In this document: positions 6,333 to 7,297 of the stretch, in pieces
Numbering within the stretch: the first letter of the stretch is position 1
Layout of the letters: every line of letters begins with the position of its first letter
Assembly (NCBI GenBank): GCA_963169175.1
Contig: CAUJFK010000033.1
Span: 1 to 7,297, forward strand
DNA: 7,297 nucleotides
Direction of reading: 5' to 3'
From: Acidobacteriota bacterium
Lineage (GTDB): Bacteria > Acidobacteriota > Blastocatellia > Pyrinomonadales > Pyrinomonadaceae
Notes under the pieces: model-generated
What the model was told of the DNA's origin: nothing
What the model saw: only the letters and a program-made list of their open reading frames with translations
Databases searched by the model: none
Translations under genes and position numbers: made by a program

Positions 6333-6917
6333 TTACCGAGTGGATGGTTCGCTCTGACCGTCCTTCATCAGCTTTGCAACAAAGAAGATGTAATGGATCC
6401 CGGAAAGAACCGCGAAGAATGCTACGGTCGTATAGACCGTCGGCAGATAAAAGCTGTAGCCGCTAACGGGCGATAGTAGGACCAAGCCGACGGCCAACAC
6501 CTGAACAAAGGTGCTGACCTTCCCAAGCCACGAGGGTTTAAAACCGCGAAAACCGGTCATGACATTGATGGCCGCCGCGACGGTGACGATCAGGATGTCA
6601 CGGCCGATCACGGCCGCAGTGACCCAGAACGGTATGGGCACATGAGGTGAGGGTTGGAGAACATTCGGCATTGTGAGGAGAATAAAGGCCGAGGTCATCA
6701 GGAGTTTGTCAGCGATGGGGTCGAGAATGGTGCCGAGTTCCGATTCCTGCTTGAATCGCCGAGCGATAAAACCGTCGACACCATCTGACAATCCGGCGAT
6801 CAGAAAAACAAGCAATGCCATGCCGCCGTATCCATAAAACAGCAGGCTCGCGAATACCGGTATGAGCGCCATCCGCAGAAACGTCAGCAGGTTTGGGATA
6901 GTTAAGATACTGTTCAT
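6333..6917 (-). CDS. pgsA: CDP-diacylglycerol--glycerol-3-phosphate 3-phosphatidyltransferase
   Basis: PgsA is an inner-membrane enzyme that transfers the phosphatidyl group of CDP-diacylglycerol to glycerol-3-phosphate, making phosphatidylglycerophosphate for phosphatidylglycerol and cardiolipin. The 194-residue chain begins with the typical IPNLLTFLRMALIPVF segment. It carries the complete CDP-alcohol phosphotransferase motif: Asp45, Asp48-Gly49, Ala52-Arg53, Gly62, Asp66 and Asp70, with the exact spacing D-x2-DG-x2-AR-x8-G-x3-D-x3-D. Several hydrophobic segments (about 8-28, 32-45, 72-85, 98-118, 135-150, 158-182) fit the six-helix family fold. SWLGKVSTFVQ (129-139) is typical of PgsA. The ATG at 6917 fits the family N-terminus, but no Shine-Dalgarno precedes it. 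The stop of a 64-codon upstream ORF overlaps it as ATGA, which may mean translational coupling. A related CDP-alcohol transferase is possible but less likely. Confidence 0.93.
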   Translation of the reverse strand: MNSILTIPNLLTFLRMALIPVFASLLFYGYGGMALLVFLIAGLSDGVDGFIARRFKQESELGTILDPIADKLLMTSAFILLTMPNVLQPSPHVPIPFWVTAAVIGRDILIVTVAAAINVMTGFRGFKPSWLGKVSTFVQVLAVGLVLLSPVSGYSFYLPTVYTTVAFFAVLSGIHYIFFVAKLMKDGQSEPSTR

Positions 6918-7108
6918 CTAGCTGCAAACAAGTTTCGACGTACCAGGCCGCCGACTTGGGACAGAGGCATTGTTTCGCAAGCTTCGCGCATTGTCTTCCG
7001 TAGTTCGTGGTAAGGAAAAGCCCCCGCACGAACAACACCAAACGTGACTGCGAATCTCAAAAAATAAGAAACAAGGAAGAAGACTAGTTGTTTTGAGCGC
7101 ACAGTCAA
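6914..7108 (-). CDS. Possible small membrane-protein ORF between the phosphoesterase and pgsA
   Basis: A 64-codon frame fills the gap between its neighbours exactly. Its TTG start overlaps the upstream TGA (TTGA) and its own TGA overlaps the pgsA start (ATGA). The product would begin MTVRSKQLVFFLVSYFLRFA, with one hydrophobic stretch (about 8-28) broken by an Arg, then a basic, mixed tail. No Shine-Dalgarno precedes the TTG and no family is recognised. The 37-nt inverted repeat at 7000-7036 lies inside it. The double 4-nt overlap is what one expects of a coupled operon, but a frame of this length can be open by chance, and codon choice does not settle it. Confidence 0.25.
   Translation of the reverse strand: MTVRSKQLVFFLVSYFLRFAVTFGVVRAGAFPYHELRKTMREACETMPLSQVGGLVRRNLFAAR
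7000..7036. repeat. Inverted repeat with GTTCGTG/CACGAAC arms
   Basis: GTAGTTCGTG (7000-7009) and CACGAACAAC (7027-7036) are inverted copies with one mismatch in ten, around a 17-nt loop. The core TTCGTG/CACGAA is the same as in the repeat patch before dnaK (2301-2400). No T run follows on either strand, so it is not an obvious terminator. Confidence 0.5.
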
Positions 7109-7297
7109 GCCGCGCGTAGTTCAAGCAAAGTTATTTCAGGAGGGCATTGATATCTAACCGGCAGAACAACAGTTCCAATGCCGCGCGTTATGTATATCTG
7201 CGAGTCCTTGCGTTGGTGAAGGCCATTCGAAAGTTTGCGGCGGCGGATAAGGCGGCGGTCGTTATCGCGGACGCGGACCTGGCCGCCATGAGTATGG
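7105..7297 (-). CDS. Calcineurin-like metallophosphoesterase, C-terminal part
   Basis: The last 63 codons of a gene enter from the right edge and end at TGA (7107-7105). The visible part begins HTHGGQVRV, which matches the GHTHGGQ metal-binding motif of calcineurin-like phosphoesterases. It ends with ITRGIGTVVLPVRYQCPPEI and TLLEL, the characteristic C-terminus of the YaeI/YkuE-like branch (often (S/R)GxGTxxLPxRxxxPPEI). The His residues of HTH bind the two catalytic metal ions. Members of this branch act on phosphodiester or pyrophosphate bonds of envelope lipids in some bacteria, but the substrate here cannot be told. The gene is in the same direction as pgsA, with 187 nt between them or a small coupled ORF. 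There is no visible damage in the part seen. Confidence 0.87.
   Translation of the reverse strand, partial: HTHGGQVRVRDNDRRLIRRRKLSNGLHQRKDSQIYITRGIGTVVLPVRYQCPPEITLLELRAA

Noticed and set aside
6270..6476. Plus-strand 68-codon ORF
   Set aside because: It overlaps the end of pgsA antisense and has no ribosome binding site or recognisable content.
6918..7124. Minus-strand 68-codon ORF in another frame before pgsA
   Set aside because: It has an unusual Cys-rich composition, starts inside the phosphoesterase at a TTG and lacks a ribosome binding site. The 6914-7108 frame fits the neighbours better.

Overview
The window looks like part of a Gram-negative chromosome, most likely an acidobacterium (Acidobacteriota, perhaps Blastocatellia-like). 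The reasons are a DnaK with the Gram-negative type of N-terminal insert and a very large Oar-type TonB-dependent receptor with a carboxypeptidase-regulatory-like N-terminus, a family greatly expanded in that phylum. The lineage is an inference from protein character; there is no rRNA here. All credible genes lie on the minus strand, so in transcription order the window reads from right to left.

Right edge (7297 to 6333): the last 63 codons of a calcineurin-like metallophosphoesterase enter the window. They are followed, possibly through a 64-codon ORF that overlaps both neighbours by 4 nt, by pgsA (phosphatidylglycerophosphate synthase), which has a complete CDP-alcohol phosphotransferase motif.

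Middle (6332 to 2452): a 415-nt intergenic region holds a nested palindrome and a sigma54-like -24/-12 element. It precedes an Oar-like outer-membrane receptor gene. That gene has a strong Shine-Dalgarno and a clear signal peptide, but it carries two lesions: an amber stop at codon 31, right at the start of the carboxypeptidase-regulatory domain, and a one-base insertion near 4271 at about codon 548. Removing the extra base and reading through the amber gives one 1154-residue receptor ending in the usual C-terminal Phe. A hairpin terminator with a T run follows the gene.

Left part (2451 to 1): a patch of roughly 10-bp TTTTCGTGG-type repeats in inverted orientation lies between the receptor terminator and a near-consensus sigma70 promoter for dnaK. 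dnaK (646 aa) is complete. Behind it is a hairpin, and then the start of a small gene whose 41 visible residues resemble a ribbon-helix-helix antitoxin; it runs off the left edge.

No CRISPR array, tRNA, rRNA or insertion sequence was seen. I did not find a clear new multi-gene system. The most unusual content is the doubly broken receptor gene with its upstream control region, the inverted TTCGTG repeats, and the tightly packed small ORF before pgsA.
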